From positions 7,316,001-7,380,000 of the forward strand of contig NZ_CP048405.1 of NCBI RefSeq assembly GCF_014084125.1: a stretch of 64,000 nt of DNA, in the 5' to 3' direction. Of this stretch, positions 1 through 8,706 are shown piece after piece. Every line of letters starts with the position of its first letter. Position 1 is the first letter of the stretch. The position numbers were made by a program, and so were the translations under genes. This DNA comes from Streptacidiphilus sp. PB12-B1b (GTDB lineage: Bacteria > Actinomycetota > Actinomycetes > Streptomycetales > Streptomycetaceae). The notes under the pieces are model-generated. The model had not been told where the DNA came from. It did not search any database and saw only the letters and a program-made list of their open reading frames with translations.

Positions 1-84
1 CGCCCGCGGGTGCGGGCCATCACGCCGCCGCGCAAGGGCCGGAACGGCAAGAACGACCACATGGGGCCGTACGGGCCCTGGTAG
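1..84 (+). CDS. C-terminal tail of an unidentified protein (partial)
   Basis: The window opens inside a reading frame that begins at base 1 and stops at TAG (82-84). The 27 visible residues are basic and end in HMGPYGPW. No domain can be recognised in so short a piece. It runs toward the PP2C phosphatase gene on the other strand, whose stop is 72 bases away. It may be a real gene end, since no other feature claims the bases, but chance cannot be excluded. Confidence 0.3.
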   Translation, partial: RPRVRAITPPRKGRNGKNDHMGPYGPW

Positions 85-156
85 CCCCAGGTCCGGCAGT
101 CGGCCCGGGTGAACCCGGGTGCGCGAGCGGCCGAGCCGCCCGCCGAGCGCCCCCGG

Positions 157-1560
157 TCAGACCGCGGGGGCGGTCGGCGGGCGGCTCAGCAGCAGCACCG
201 CGACATCGTCGGCGAGCGCGCCGCCGTTGAGGTCCTCGACCTCGGACATGGCCGTGTCGATCAGCAGTTCGTCGCGCAGCCCGCTCTGCTGGTGGTCGGC
301 GACCATGCCGATCAGCCCCTCCTGCCCGAGGCGCCGCGTGCCCGCGCCTATCCGGCCCTCGATCAGGCCGTCGGTGTAGAGCATCAGGCTCCACTCGTCG
401 CCGAGGCGGACCTTGGTCGGCGGCCACTGCTCGGCCTCGGCCGGGGCGTCCAGCGGCAGCAGCCCGAGGGCCGGGCCGCCGTTGTCGTACGGCAGCAGCT
501 CCGGCGGGCGGAACTCGCGCAGCAGCAGCGGCGCGGGGTGCCCGGCGAGGTGCAGTTCGGCGTACTCGGCGTCGGGGTCGATGGCGAGCATGCACAGCGT
601 GGCGAAGATCTCCTCGCTGCGGCGCTCGTGCTCCAGTACCCGTTGCAGGGTGCCGAGCAGGGCCTCGCCGGTGAGGCCGGCGAAGACCAGGGTGCGCCAG
701 GCGATCCGCAGGGCGACGCCGAGGGCGGCCTCGTCCGGGCCGTGGCCGCAGACGTCGCCGATGACGACGTGGACGCTGCCGTCGGAGGTGCGGACGGCGT
801 CGTAGAAGTCGCCGCCGAGCAGCGCGCGGCGGCGTCCGGGCCGGTAGCGGGCGTGGAAGGTCAGGCCGGAGCCGTCCAGCAGCGGGGTCGGCAGCAGGTG
901 CCGCTGCAACCGGGCGTTCTCCTGGCCGCGCAGCTCGGCCTCGACCAGGCGGCGCTGGGACTCGTCGGCGCGCTTGCGCTCGACGGCGTAGCGGACGGCC
1001 CGGGTGAGCAGCCGCCCGTCCATCTCCTGCTTGACCAGGAAGTCCTGGGCGCCCGCGGCGACCGCGGCGGCGCCCAGGTAGACGTCGGCGGTGCCGGTGA
1101 CGGCCAGGACGGCGGTGCGCGGGGCCCGGCGCAGCAGCCGGCGCAGGCCGTCGAGGCCGCCGGCTTCGGGCAGTTCGAGGTCCAGCAGGACGCAGGCGGT
1201 GTCCGCGGTGAGCATCGCCTCGGCCTCGTCCAGGGTGCGCGCGCAGCGGACCTGGACGTCGGAGGCGACCTCGGCGAGCAGGTTGCGCACGGTCTCGGCG
1301 TCGCCCGGATCGTCGTCGACGACCAGCACGGACAGCGCGACCGCCGGAGAGATCGAGGCCAGGGCGGACATGGCGGTGACCGCCGCGGCAGCGGTCGTCG
1401 CCGACAGCGCCGGAGCAGCCGCAGGCGCCGAAGCAACCGCAGGCGCCAGGGCCGCCGGGGAGGCCGGGGCCGCCGGGACGGGGGCGAGGCGCGGGCGCGG
1501 TATGGGCGTGCCGGTGGGCGCGCTCGACTGCTGCTCGTGCGCGCTCTCGATGGCGGGCAT
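157..1560 (-). CDS. Receiver-domain PP2C (SpoIIE/RsbU-type) serine phosphatase
   Basis: A 467-residue protein. An Ala/Pro-rich N-terminus (1-75) is followed by a response-regulator receiver: acidic cluster VDDD at 81-84, putative phospho-acceptor Asp127 in LLDLELP, Thr155 and Lys177. A short linker leads to a SpoIIE-type PP2C domain with the metal-binding motifs GGDFYD (249-254), GDVCGHG (268-274), LYTDGLIE and DDVAVLLL. The architecture is that of RssB/RsbU-like phosphatases, which dephosphorylate anti-sigma-factor antagonists in partner-switching pathways; that role is inferred here. A GGGAGG Shine-Dalgarno sequence lies about 9 bases upstream of the ATG. No anti-sigma or antagonist gene lies next to it, so the target is unknown. 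Confidence 0.9.
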   Translation of the reverse strand: MPAIESAHEQQSSAPTGTPIPRPRLAPVPAAPASPAALAPAVASAPAAAPALSATTAAAAVTAMSALASISPAVALSVLVVDDDPGDAETVRNLLAEVASDVQVRCARTLDEAEAMLTADTACVLLDLELPEAGGLDGLRRLLRRAPRTAVLAVTGTADVYLGAAAVAAGAQDFLVKQEMDGRLLTRAVRYAVERKRADESQRRLVEAELRGQENARLQRHLLPTPLLDGSGLTFHARYRPGRRRALLGGDFYDAVRTSDGSVHVVIGDVCGHGPDEAALGVALRIAWRTLVFAGLTGEALLGTLQRVLEHERRSEEIFATLCMLAIDPDAEYAELHLAGHPAPLLLREFRPPELLPYDNGGPALGLLPLDAPAEAEQWPPTKVRLGDEWSLMLYTDGLIEGRIGAGTRRLGQEGLIGMVADHQQSGLRDELLIDTAMSEVEDLNGGALADDVAVLLLSRPPTAPAV

Positions 1561-1811
1561 CAGCGATACCTCCCTCTCCCCGGCTGTGCAACGGTTGGGC
1601 GACGGGTGCAGTGCCCATCCAACACCGCAATCCTGGAGCTTTCCCGTGACCCTAACGTGATCTCCACACCCCCTCCGTACGGCACGTCACACCGGCAGGC
1701 GGAATCCACCCGCGGGTCGGGGGCCGTGGGCGTCCGCACGGTGCGGCGGAAATCCCAGGGCAGGGGCGCTGCCGGGGCCGATAGCGTGCACACCGACGAG
1801 AGGGGTACGTG

Positions 1812-2390
1812 ATGGAGATCACTTTGGTTCAGGGTGACATCACCCGACAGCAGGTGGACGCGGTGGTGAACGCCGCCAACTCCTCGCTGCTCGGCGGGGG
1901 CGGGGTGGACGGCGCGATCCACCGGCGCGGCGGGCCGGAGATCCTGGCCGCCTGCCGGGCGCTGCGCGCCTCGCAGTACGGCCGGGGCCTGCCCACCGGG
2001 CAGGCGGTGGCCACCACGGCCGGGGATCTGCCCGCCCGGTGGGTGATCCACACCGTGGGGCCGGTGTACGACGCCGCCGATCCGGGCCGGGCCGCGCTGC
2101 TGGCCTCCTGCTACCGCGAGTCGCTGCGGGTGGCGGCGGAGCTGGGCGTGCGGACGCTGGCGCTGCCGGCCGTCTCCGCCGGGGTCTACGGCTGGCCGAT
2201 GGCCGACGCCGCCCGGATCGCCCTGTCCACCGTCCGGGCGGCCGCCCGCGAGATCCCGGGGGCGCCGGCCGAGGCCCGCTTCGTCCTGTTCGACGCGGAG
2301 GCGTTCAGGGTGTTCGAACGAGCGCTGGAGCGGCTCGACGAAGGCGGCGACGGGGACGAGGGGGTGGCGCATGGGTCCATGGTGGACTGA
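1812..2390 (+). CDS. Macrodomain protein, probable O-acetyl-ADP-ribose deacetylase
   Basis: A 192-residue single-domain macro protein. It shows the family signature motifs: GDIT near the N-terminus, VNAANSSLLGGGGVDGAIH, and AVSAGVYGWP before the last helix. These form the ADP-ribose pocket, and the family hydrolyses O-acetyl-ADP-ribose or removes ADP-ribose from proteins. GTG (1809) directly precedes ATG (1812); the ATG is preferred because GAGAGGGG sits about 7 bases upstream. The C-terminal 15 residues (GDGDEGVAHGSMVD) go beyond the usual domain end. It is monocistronic and convergent with the methyltransferase gene downstream. Confidence 0.9.
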   Translation: MEITLVQGDITRQQVDAVVNAANSSLLGGGGVDGAIHRRGGPEILAACRALRASQYGRGLPTGQAVATTAGDLPARWVIHTVGPVYDAADPGRAALLASCYRESLRVAAELGVRTLALPAVSAGVYGWPMADAARIALSTVRAAAREIPGAPAEARFVLFDAEAFRVFERALERLDEGGDGDEGVAHGSMVD

Positions 2391-2435
2391 GGGGATGTCA
2401 AATCTCCATACAATTCGATAACTCGTTCGAATAAA
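2391..2435. other. A+T-rich spacer between convergent genes with a small inverted repeat
   Basis: This 45-base gap separates the stops of the macrodomain and methyltransferase genes. It is strikingly A+T-rich for this genome and contains the arms ATTCG and CGAAT separated by about ten bases. It could be a weak bidirectional terminator, but it is not a GC-rich hairpin with a T-run. Confidence 0.25.
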
Positions 2436-3305
2436 TCATCCGGTCGGCGCAACGGCCTCCCAGCGGACGGTCAGCTCGCCCTGCCGCCACCGGCGCGGGC
2501 CGCCCAGGACCGGCCAGTCCCCGGCGACCGCCCGGGCCATGGCGATCCAGCGCTGCCGCGCGCCGAAGTCCCCGTAGGGCGCGGCGGCGGCCCAGGCCCG
2601 GTCCAGGTCGCGCAGCAGGGCATGGACCGGCTCGCCCGGCACATTGCGGTGGATCAACGCCTTCGGCAGCCGTTCGGCCAGGTCGGACGGGCGCTCCAGG
2701 CCGCCCAGCCGGGCCGCGAAGGTCACCGTGCGCGGGCCGCCGCGGTCCAGTGCGACCCACACCTGGCGCCGGCCGATCTCGTCGCAGGTGCCCTCGACCA
2801 GCAGCCCGCCCGGCGCCAGCCGCCCGCACAGCAGCGCCCAGGCGTCCGCGACCTGGCCCTCGTCGTACTGGCGCAGCACGTTGGCGGCCCGGATCAGCAG
2901 CGCCCCGCCGCCGGGACCGGCCGGGGCGTCCAGCGGGACCTCGAAGCCGCCGCGGCGAAAGGTGAGGCCGGGCGGGAGCGCGTAGCGTTGGGCGAGCGCG
3001 ACCCGGTCCGGCTCGATCTCGATGCCGACCACCCGGACGTCGGACCGTACCGAGGCCAGCCGCTGGTACAGCTCCACCGCCGTCCACGGCGCGGCCCCGT
3101 ACCCGAGGTCGACGGCCACCGGCGCGGCCTCGGCCCGGCGCAGGGCCGGGGCCAGCTCCGCCGCGATCCAGCGGTCCATCCGGCGCAGCCGGTTGGGGTT
3201 GGTGGTGCCCCGGGTCACCGCGCCGACCGGACGCGCCGCCCGCCGGACGCCCGACCGCGTCCCCCCGCCGACCCCGCCGACACCCCCGCCGCTCACCTTG
3301 GACAC
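2436..3305 (-). CDS. Class I SAM-dependent methyltransferase-like protein
   Basis: About 289 residues from a GTG at 3305. After a Gly/Arg-rich N-terminus the sequence reads TNPNRLRRMDRWI, then a Rossmann motif I-like segment (VDLGYGAAPWTAVEL), an acidic strand end (VGIEIEPDRVALAQ) that would bind the SAM ribose, and RAANVLRQYDEGQV in the motif IV region. The substrate cannot be deduced. The frame stays open far upstream (to 5036), but that part lies antisense to mshA and YbjN and is not coding. There is no clear Shine-Dalgarno sequence, so the start is uncertain; the ATG of MDRWI is an alternative. The gene is divergent from mshA, with about 165 bases between them. Confidence 0.75.
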   Translation of the reverse strand: MSKVSGGGVGGVGGGTRSGVRRAARPVGAVTRGTTNPNRLRRMDRWIAAELAPALRRAEAAPVAVDLGYGAAPWTAVELYQRLASVRSDVRVVGIEIEPDRVALAQRYALPPGLTFRRGGFEVPLDAPAGPGGGALLIRAANVLRQYDEGQVADAWALLCGRLAPGGLLVEGTCDEIGRRQVWVALDRGGPRTVTFAARLGGLERPSDLAERLPKALIHRNVPGEPVHALLRDLDRAWAAAAPYGDFGARQRWIAMARAVAGDWPVLGGPRRWRQGELTVRWEAVAPTG

Positions 3306-3470
3306 ACCCGCAGCGTACGCGGCCTGCGGACCCCGCCCCGCCTGCCCGGATCCACCCGGGGAATCGATGGGCGTCCGCGCCTGTTGCAATCGTGTTGAAG
3401 GGTCGTCGAGCGGCCGCAGACAGGGACATGCCCAGGACAGCGTTCCCAACCCCGTAAGTGAGGACGAGCG

Positions 3471-4868
3471 GTGCCCCAGCAGCCTTCCCGCATCGCCATG
3501 CTCAGCGTGCACACCTCCCCGCTGCACCAGCCGGGGACGGGAGACGCGGGCGGCATGAACGTCTACATCGTGGAGCTCTCCAAGCGCCTCGCCGACCGCG
3601 GCATCGAGGTGGAGATCTTCACCCGCACCACCTCCTCCGACCTGCCGCCCACGGTGGAACTGGCCCCGGGCGTCCTGGTCCGCCACATCACCGCCGGGCC
3701 GTTCGAGGGCCTGCTGAAGGAGGACCTGCCCGCGCAGCTGTGCGCCTTCACGCACGGCGTGCTGCGCGCCGAGGCGGGCCACCGGCCGGGCCACTACGAC
3801 CTGGTCCACTCGCACTACTGGCTCTCCGGCCAGGTCGGCTGGCTCGCCTCGGAGCGCTGGGGCGTCCCGCTGGTGCACACCATGCACACCATGGCCAAGG
3901 TCAAGAACGCCTCGCTGGCCCTGGACGACACGCCCGAGCCGCCCGCCCGGATCATCGGCGAGACCCAGGTGGTGTCCGCCGCCGACCGCCTCATCGCCAA
4001 CACCACCGAGGAGGCCGAGCAGCTCGTCCACCACTACGACGCCCGCTCGGACCAGCTCGCGGTGGTGCACCCCGGGGTGAACCTGGAGGTGTTCCGGCCC
4101 GCCTCGGCCTCGCCGACCGGCGCGGTGGGCGACGCGGTCAGCCATGCCGCCGCCGCACCGACCGCCGCGGCCGCCGCCGCCCCGGCCGGATCCGGCGACC
4201 ACCGCGACCGGCTGCGCAGCCGGCTCGGACTCCCCCGGGACGCCACCGTCCTCCTCTTCGCCGGGCGGATACAGCCGCTGAAGGCCCCGGACGTGCTGCT
4301 GCGGGCCGTCGCCGAGATGCTGCGCCGGGAGCCCGCGCTGCGCGACCGGCTGGTCGTCCCGATCGTCGGCGGCCCCAGCGGCAGCGGCATGGCCCGCCCG
4401 GAGAGCCTGCACAAGCTGGCCGCCCAGCTCGGCATATCGGACATCGTGCGCTTCCGCCCGCCCGTCGAGCAGGCCGCCCTGGCGGACTGGTACCGGGCCG
4501 CGACCGCGCTGGTGATGCCCTCGTACAGCGAGTCCTTCGGGCTGGTCGCGCTGGAGGCCCAGGCGTGCGGCACGCCCGTGGTGGCGGCGGCCGTCGGGGG
4601 CCTGCCGGTGGCCGTGCGGGACGGCGAGACCGGCTTCCTGGTCGACGGGCACGACCCCCGGGACTGGGCCACGACGCTGCGCCGCCTGGTCGACGCCCCC
4701 GAGCTGGTCGCCCGGATGGGCGAGGCGGCCGCCCGGCACGCCGCCGCCTTCGGCTGGGCCGGGGCCGCCGCCGACACCGCCGAGGTGTACCGGCAGGCCA
4801 TGCACGCGGGGGTGGAGCGACAGCGGGCGGCGGCGGGGGCGGTAGCGTCGGGTCATGGACAGCGATGA
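3471..4868 (+). CDS. mshA: D-inositol-3-phosphate glycosyltransferase MshA
   Basis: A 465-residue GT4-family (GT-B fold) glycosyltransferase that joins UDP-GlcNAc to 1D-myo-inositol 3-phosphate, the first committed step of mycothiol synthesis. Diagnostic segments are [20 protein letters not shown] (N-terminal acceptor lobe), [37 protein letters not shown], and the nucleotide-sugar segment [23 protein letters not shown]. An Ala-rich insert (about residues 210-245) separates the lobes and is less conserved. Translation starts at GTG; the bases just upstream include GAGGACGAGCG. The end overlaps the next gene by 14 bases. The last-step gene mshD lies 19 kb away in the same window. Confidence 0.95.
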   Translation: MPQQPSRIAMLSVHTSPLHQPGTGDAGGMNVYIVELSKRLADRGIEVEIFTRTTSSDLPPTVELAPGVLVRHITAGPFEGLLKEDLPAQLCAFTHGVLRAEAGHRPGHYDLVHSHYWLSGQVGWLASERWGVPLVHTMHTMAKVKNASLALDDTPEPPARIIGETQVVSAADRLIANTTEEAEQLVHHYDARSDQLAVVHPGVNLEVFRPASASPTGAVGDAVSHAAAAPTAAAAAAPAGSGDHRDRLRSRLGLPRDATVLLFAGRIQPLKAPDVLLRAVAEMLRREPALRDRLVVPIVGGPSGSGMARPESLHKLAAQLGISDIVRFRPPVEQAALADWYRAATALVMPSYSESFGLVALEAQACGTPVVAAAVGGLPVAVRDGETGFLVDGHDPRDWATTLRRLVDAPELVARMGEAAARHAAAFGWAGAAADTAEVYRQAMHAGVERQRAAAGAVASGHGQR

Positions 4869-5427
4869 GCTCCGGGCCGCGGCCCTGACCGTACTGCGTA
4901 CCGCCCTCGACGAGGCGGGCGTCTCCTGGGAGCAGCCCGCGGGCGATCCCCACACCTTCGTGGCGACGCTGCCGGGCACCCGGAAGCTGTCCACGACCTG
5001 CTCGCTGCGGGTCGGCGAGCACACGCTGAGCGTCAACGCCTTCGTGGTGCGCCGCCCGGACGAGAACCACGAGGGCTTCTACCGCTGGCTGTTGGAGCGC
5101 AACACCCGGATGTACGGCCTGGCCTACGCCATCGACCGGCTCGGCGACGTCTACCTCGTCGGCCGGCTGCCGCTGGCGGCGGTGACCCCGCAGGAGCTGG
5201 ACCGGCTGCTGGGGACGGTCCTGACCAACGCCGACGAGCCCTTCAACACGCTGCTGGAGCTGGGCTTCGCCTCGGCGATCCGGCGCGAGTGGGAGTGGCG
5301 CACCAAGCGCGGGGAGTCCACCCGCAACCTGGACGCCTTCACCCACCTGACCGGGGCCGGCGCCGGGGCCGGGGCGAAGCACCCCACCGAGCCGTCGGAG
5401 CCCGGCGGCCCGGACGAGGGCCGGTAG
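4855..5427 (+). CDS. YbjN-domain protein (type III secretion chaperone-like fold)
   Basis: A 190-residue cytoplasmic protein. The core (about 15-155) carries typical YbjN features: a two-layer fold with [21 protein letters not shown] followed by a second half containing [15 protein letters not shown] and EELDRLLG-like helices. The Gly/Ala/Glu-rich tail after about 160 looks disordered. It overlaps the 3' end of mshA by 14 bases, so the two are probably co-transcribed and translationally coupled. Family members are uncharacterised in actinobacteria; a role with MshA is only suggested by the linkage. Confidence 0.85.
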   Translation: MDSDELRAAALTVLRTALDEAGVSWEQPAGDPHTFVATLPGTRKLSTTCSLRVGEHTLSVNAFVVRRPDENHEGFYRWLLERNTRMYGLAYAIDRLGDVYLVGRLPLAAVTPQELDRLLGTVLTNADEPFNTLLELGFASAIRREWEWRTKRGESTRNLDAFTHLTGAGAGAGAKHPTEPSEPGGPDEGR

Positions 5428-5454
5428 GCGGCGCCTCGCGGGCGGGGGCGGCGC

Positions 5455-6471
5455 CTAGAAGGCCGGGCGGATCTCGCCGACCGGCCTGCCGCCGCCGTAC
5501 AGCGGCGCGCAGCCGATCCGGTTCAGGGTGTCGCCCGCGGCCGGGACGCCGAGCCGACGCAGGACCGCCGCCAGCACCGGGCCGACCGCGCGGTAGGCGC
5601 CGTCGTCGATCTTGAAGGCCAGGGCGCGGCCGTCCGGCAGGGCCACCGCCTGGACCGCCTCCGCGCCCATCTTGGCCATGGCGCCGGGGAGGCCGCGCAT
5701 CAGCCAGGTGTCGATGCGGCGGGTTCCGGCGACGTACTCGGGGTGGGCGCGCATGGCGTCGGCGACCCGGCGCTCGGGGCTGCCCTCCTCGGCCAGCAGC
5801 ATGGCCTGGAAGGCCCGGGCCAGGCCGATCAGGCTGACGGCCAGCAGCGGGGCGCCGCAGCCGTCCGTGCCCTGGGTGTGCACCTGCTCGCCGGTGAGCT
5901 GCTGGAGGGTGGCCAGCACCTGCTGCTGGACCGGGTGGGCCGGGTCCAGGTAGGTGGCGGTGTCCCAGCCGTTGGCGACGCAGGCGGCGAGCATCGCGGC
6001 GTGCTTGCCGGAGCAGTCCATCAGGATCGGCTCGGGGTGGCCGCCGGAGCGTATCCAGTCCTCCCGCTCGACCTCGTCCAGCGGCCAGGAGGGGGGTGTC
6101 TGCAGGGCGTCCGTGCCCAGCCCGGCGCTGGTCAGGATGGTCTGCACGGCGTCCAGGTGAAACGATTCTGCGGAGTGGCTGGCCGCCGCCAGCGCCAGCA
6201 GCTCGCCGTCCAGGTCGAGCCCGGTCCGCAGCACCGCGGCGGCCTGCATCGGCTTGTTGCTGGAGCGGGGGAAGACCGGCGCCCCGGGCGCGCCCAACGC
6301 GAACTCCACCGAGCCGTCCGGCGCCAGCACCACGAGCGAACCCCGGTGCAGGCCCTCGACGAATCCCGAGCGGACGACCTCGGCCAGCACGGCCGAGGTC
6401 GGTGCGCCGGGCGCGGCGGAGGCGGGTGCCGGGGCGTGTGCGGCGGACGCCGGAACGGGCGGGGTGGTCAT
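5455..6471 (-). CDS. Asparaginase II family protein
   Basis: A 338-residue member of the asparaginase II (PF06089-type) family, unrelated in fold to classical EcAII. The Ala/Pro-rich N-terminus (1-27) is variable. Conserved segments include [36 protein letters not shown] and [17 protein letters not shown], matching the serine-hydrolase-like active-site regions of the family. It would hydrolyse L-asparagine to aspartate and ammonia in the cytoplasm. It starts 6 bases after the stop of rsiG and is very likely in the same operon. Confidence 0.9.
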   Translation of the reverse strand: MTTPPVPASAAHAPAPASAAPGAPTSAVLAEVVRSGFVEGLHRGSLVVLAPDGSVEFALGAPGAPVFPRSSNKPMQAAAVLRTGLDLDGELLALAAASHSAESFHLDAVQTILTSAGLGTDALQTPPSWPLDEVEREDWIRSGGHPEPILMDCSGKHAAMLAACVANGWDTATYLDPAHPVQQQVLATLQQLTGEQVHTQGTDGCGAPLLAVSLIGLARAFQAMLLAEEGSPERRVADAMRAHPEYVAGTRRIDTWLMRGLPGAMAKMGAEAVQAVALPDGRALAFKIDDGAYRAVGPVLAAVLRRLGVPAAGDTLNRIGCAPLYGGGRPVGEIRPAF

Positions 6472-6477
6472 GGCGGT

Positions 6478-7026
6478 TCAGCCTCCGAGGAGCAGATCAT
6501 CGACGCGTGCTTCCCCTTCACGGTACCTGCGGGTGATCTCCGCACTGCACTCGTCCACGATCCGCTGCAGCCGCTGGCGGCGCTGCGAGATCGCCCGCTC
6601 GTGCGTGGTCAGCCGGATGCACGCCGCCTGCAGCGCGGCGTCGGACCGGGCCTCCGGGTCGGCGCAGTCGATGTCGTCCATGATCTCGTCCGCCAGCGAC
6701 TGGAACTCGGCGCTGCGCGGAGTGCCCAGCGTGACGTGCCGGGCCGAGCTGCGGACCTGCGAGGGGACGTCCGCCAGGATCACCGGCAGCTGTTCCAGCA
6801 GGGTGTCCGGCGCCGCCCGGCGGCCGCTGCGCCGGGCCAGCTCGGCGCAGAGGATGTCCACCCGGCCCTGCAGCAGGCGGCGCAGGTAGGAGAGGTCGGC
6901 CTCGTCCTCCTGGGCCCGGCGGCGCCGGCAGCGCAGGTCCTCGAGGCCCATCAGCGCGAGCGCGCCGACCGCGTCCTGTCGTGCGTACCCGTCGCCCACC
7001 ACGTCAGCCGTCCCCTGGTCCGTCAC
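6478..7026 (-). CDS. rsiG: RsiG, c-di-GMP-dependent anti-sigma factor for WhiG
   Basis: A 182-residue, mostly helical protein. It contains two exact copies of the pattern E(X)3S(X)2R(X)3Q(X)3D: E42-S46-R49-Q53-D57 and E143-S147-R150-Q154-D158. This repeated motif is the c-di-GMP-binding signature described for Streptomyces RsiG, which holds the sporulation sigma factor WhiG inactive when bound to c-di-GMP. Older annotations call homologues AmfC or aerial mycelium formation protein. The chosen GTG start (7024-7026) gives a length close to the family; the frame stays open upstream. Cys60, Cys121 and Cys136 are present but have no known role. It is followed 6 bases later by the asparaginase gene. 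Confidence 0.9.
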   Translation of the reverse strand: MTDQGTADVVGDGYARQDAVGALALMGLEDLRCRRRRAQEDEADLSYLRRLLQGRVDILCAELARRSGRRAAPDTLLEQLPVILADVPSQVRSSARHVTLGTPRSAEFQSLADEIMDDIDCADPEARSDAALQAACIRLTTHERAISQRRQRLQRIVDECSAEITRRYREGEARVDDLLLGG

Positions 7027-7242
7027 CGCTTCGACGCCGTCCTGAGTCTGGCATCGTGCCACCCGTCGGCACAGTCGCGCAGGCAGGCAGCACCCGATCG
7101 GCCCCCTGGCGAATGCGGGTGGCTCATACGACCGGCGCATATGCCCAGCCCAGGGCCGGAGCCGCCACCGCCCCAGGGGCGCGGGGCCGCTCCCCCGCGC
7201 CCCCCGTGCTCCGGGCCGTGCGCCCCGGGCACAATGGTGCCC

Positions 7243-7668
7243 ATGCGCGCAGTGGCTCAGGTAGTGACCGAGGCGAAGGTGACCGTCGACGGCGAGGTGG
7301 TGGGCTCGATCCTCGGCCCCGGCCTGTGCGTCCTGGTCGGCGTCACGCACGACGACACCGCCGAGCAGGCGGCGCTGCTGGCCCGCAAGCTGTGGTCGGT
7401 GCGGATCCTCGAGGGCGAGAAGTCCTGCTCGGACCTGGCCGCGCCGCTGCTGGTGATCAGTCAGTTCACCCTCTACGGCGACGCCCGCAAGGGCCGCCGC
7501 CCCACCTGGAACGCCGCCGCGCCCGGGCCGGTCGCCGAGCCGCTGGTGGACGAGGTGGTGGCCCGACTGCGGGCGCTCGGCGCGACCGTGGAGACCGGAC
7601 GCTTCGGCGCGGACATGAAGGTCTCGCTCGTCAACGACGGCCCGTTCACCCTGGTGCTGGACTTCTGA
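7243..7668 (+). CDS. dtd: D-aminoacyl-tRNA deacylase Dtd
   Basis: A 141-residue protein with both catalytic signatures of the DTD family: [15 protein letters not shown] in the middle and [11 protein letters not shown] at the C-terminus, the latter carrying the Gly-cisPro-type selectivity element as NDGP. It removes D-amino acids from mischarged tRNA. An in-frame ATG exists three codons upstream (7234); the later ATG matches the family N-terminus (MRAVAQVV). It is divergent from rsiG, with 216 bases between the starts, and ends next to a tandem-repeat tract shared with the convergent ygfZ gene. Confidence 0.95.
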   Translation: MRAVAQVVTEAKVTVDGEVVGSILGPGLCVLVGVTHDDTAEQAALLARKLWSVRILEGEKSCSDLAAPLLVISQFTLYGDARKGRRPTWNAAAPGPVAEPLVDEVVARLRALGATVETGRFGADMKVSLVNDGPFTLVLDF

Positions 7669-7674
7669 CGATCC

Positions 7675-7744
7675 GTCACCGCAGCCCTGTCACCGCAGCC
7701 CTGTCACCGAAGCCCCGTCACCGCAGCGCCGTCACTGCGGGACG
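7675..7744. repeat. Five tandem copies of a 14-bp unit between dtd and ygfZ
   Basis: Units start at 7675, 7689, 7703, 7717 and 7731. The first two are identical (GTCACCGCAGCCCT); the third and fourth differ at one to three bases, and the fifth diverges after GTCACTGCG. The fifth unit contains the complement of the ygfZ stop codon (7732-7734). The array fills the whole 63-base gap between two convergent genes, so it would form the 3' untranslated region of both transcripts. Confidence 0.85.
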
Positions 7745-8706
7745 ACGACCTCCTGCGTCGCCGGGACGCCCCCGGCCAGCAGTCCGGCGTCCACCGGGGT
7801 GTTCCGCTTGACCAGCGCCAGCGCCACCGGGCCGAGCTCGTGGTGCCGGGCCGAGGAGGTCACGAAGCCGACCGGACGCGCGTCCGGGCCGTCGGCCGCG
7901 ACCCTGACCTCGGCGCCGTGCCCGGGCAGCACCTCCATGCTGCCGTCCAGGTGCAGGAAGACCAGGCGGCGCGGCGGGCGGCCGAGGTTGTTGACCCGGG
8001 CGACCGTCTCCTGCCCCCGGTAGCAGCCCTTGTTGAGGTGGACCGCGCTCTCCAGCCAGCCCAGCTCGTGCGGGATGGTGCGGTGGTCGGTCTCGAAGCC
8101 CAGCCGCGGGCGGTGGCCCTCGATCCGCAGCGCCTCGTAGGCCCACAGCCCGGCGGGCGCGCCGTAGCCGGCGGTCGCGGTGGCCAGCGCGGCGCGCGGC
8201 AGGAACAGGTCCCGGCCGTACGGCAGCTCGCGGACGGCGGCGGCGCCCGCGGCGTCGGCCGTGGAGCCAGCCGGCAGGTGCACCACGGCGTAGTCGGCGG
8301 TGGCGTCGGCGATCTCGACCTGGTTGAAGAACTTCATCTTCTCCAGGTAGGACACCAACTCGCCCTCGGTGCCCGGCTCCACGTGCGCCCAGGTGGTGGC
8401 GCCGTCGTCGACCAGGTACAGCGCGTGCTCGATGTGGCCGTGCGGCGACAGGATCAACGCCTCGATGGCCTGCTGCGGCGGCAGCGCGCTGACGTGCTGG
8501 GTCAGCAGCAGGTGCAGCCAGCTCAGCCGGTCCGGGCCGGAGACGGTGACCACGCCCCGGTGCGAGAGGTCGACGAAGCCGCGCCCCGCCGCCAGCTCGC
8601 GCTGCTCGCGGAACAGCTCGCCGTAGTGCGCGGCCACGGGCTCGTCCACCCCGTCGGCGGCGACGGCGCCGGGCAGGGAGAGCAGCGGGCTGGGGGGCAC
8701 GGTCAC
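7732..8706 (-). CDS. ygfZ: YgfZ/GcvT-like folate-binding protein
   Basis: A 324-residue protein of the COG0354 family. The signature KGCYRGQE (K-G-C-Y-x-G-Q-E) is intact near residue 220, including the conserved Cys. The N-terminal half resembles the GcvT folate-binding domain (DLSHRGVVTVSGPDRLSWLHLLLTQ). Homologues bind tetrahydrofolate and help maintain certain Fe-S enzymes. The GTG start overlaps the stop of nur by four bases (GTGA), so the two are translationally coupled. Its stop codon falls in the 14-bp repeat array. Confidence 0.9.
   Translation of the reverse strand: MTVPPSPLLSLPGAVAADGVDEPVAAHYGELFREQRELAAGRGFVDLSHRGVVTVSGPDRLSWLHLLLTQHVSALPPQQAIEALILSPHGHIEHALYLVDDGATTWAHVEPGTEGELVSYLEKMKFFNQVEIADATADYAVVHLPAGSTADAAGAAAVRELPYGRDLFLPRAALATATAGYGAPAGLWAYEALRIEGHRPRLGFETDHRTIPHELGWLESAVHLNKGCYRGQETVARVNNLGRPPRRLVFLHLDGSMEVLPGHGAEVRVAADGPDARPVGFVTSSARHHELGPVALALVKRNTPVDAGLLAGGVPATQEVVVPQ

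Noticed and set aside
2436-5036. 866-residue minus-strand reading frame including the methyltransferase
   Set aside because: Only the last third matches a protein family. The rest lies antisense to mshA and the YbjN-like gene, typical open shadow frames of high-GC DNA.
5743-7242. Long N-terminal extension of Dtd
   Set aside because: The upstream part is antisense to the asparaginase and rsiG genes; the Dtd family starts at MRAV, at 7243.
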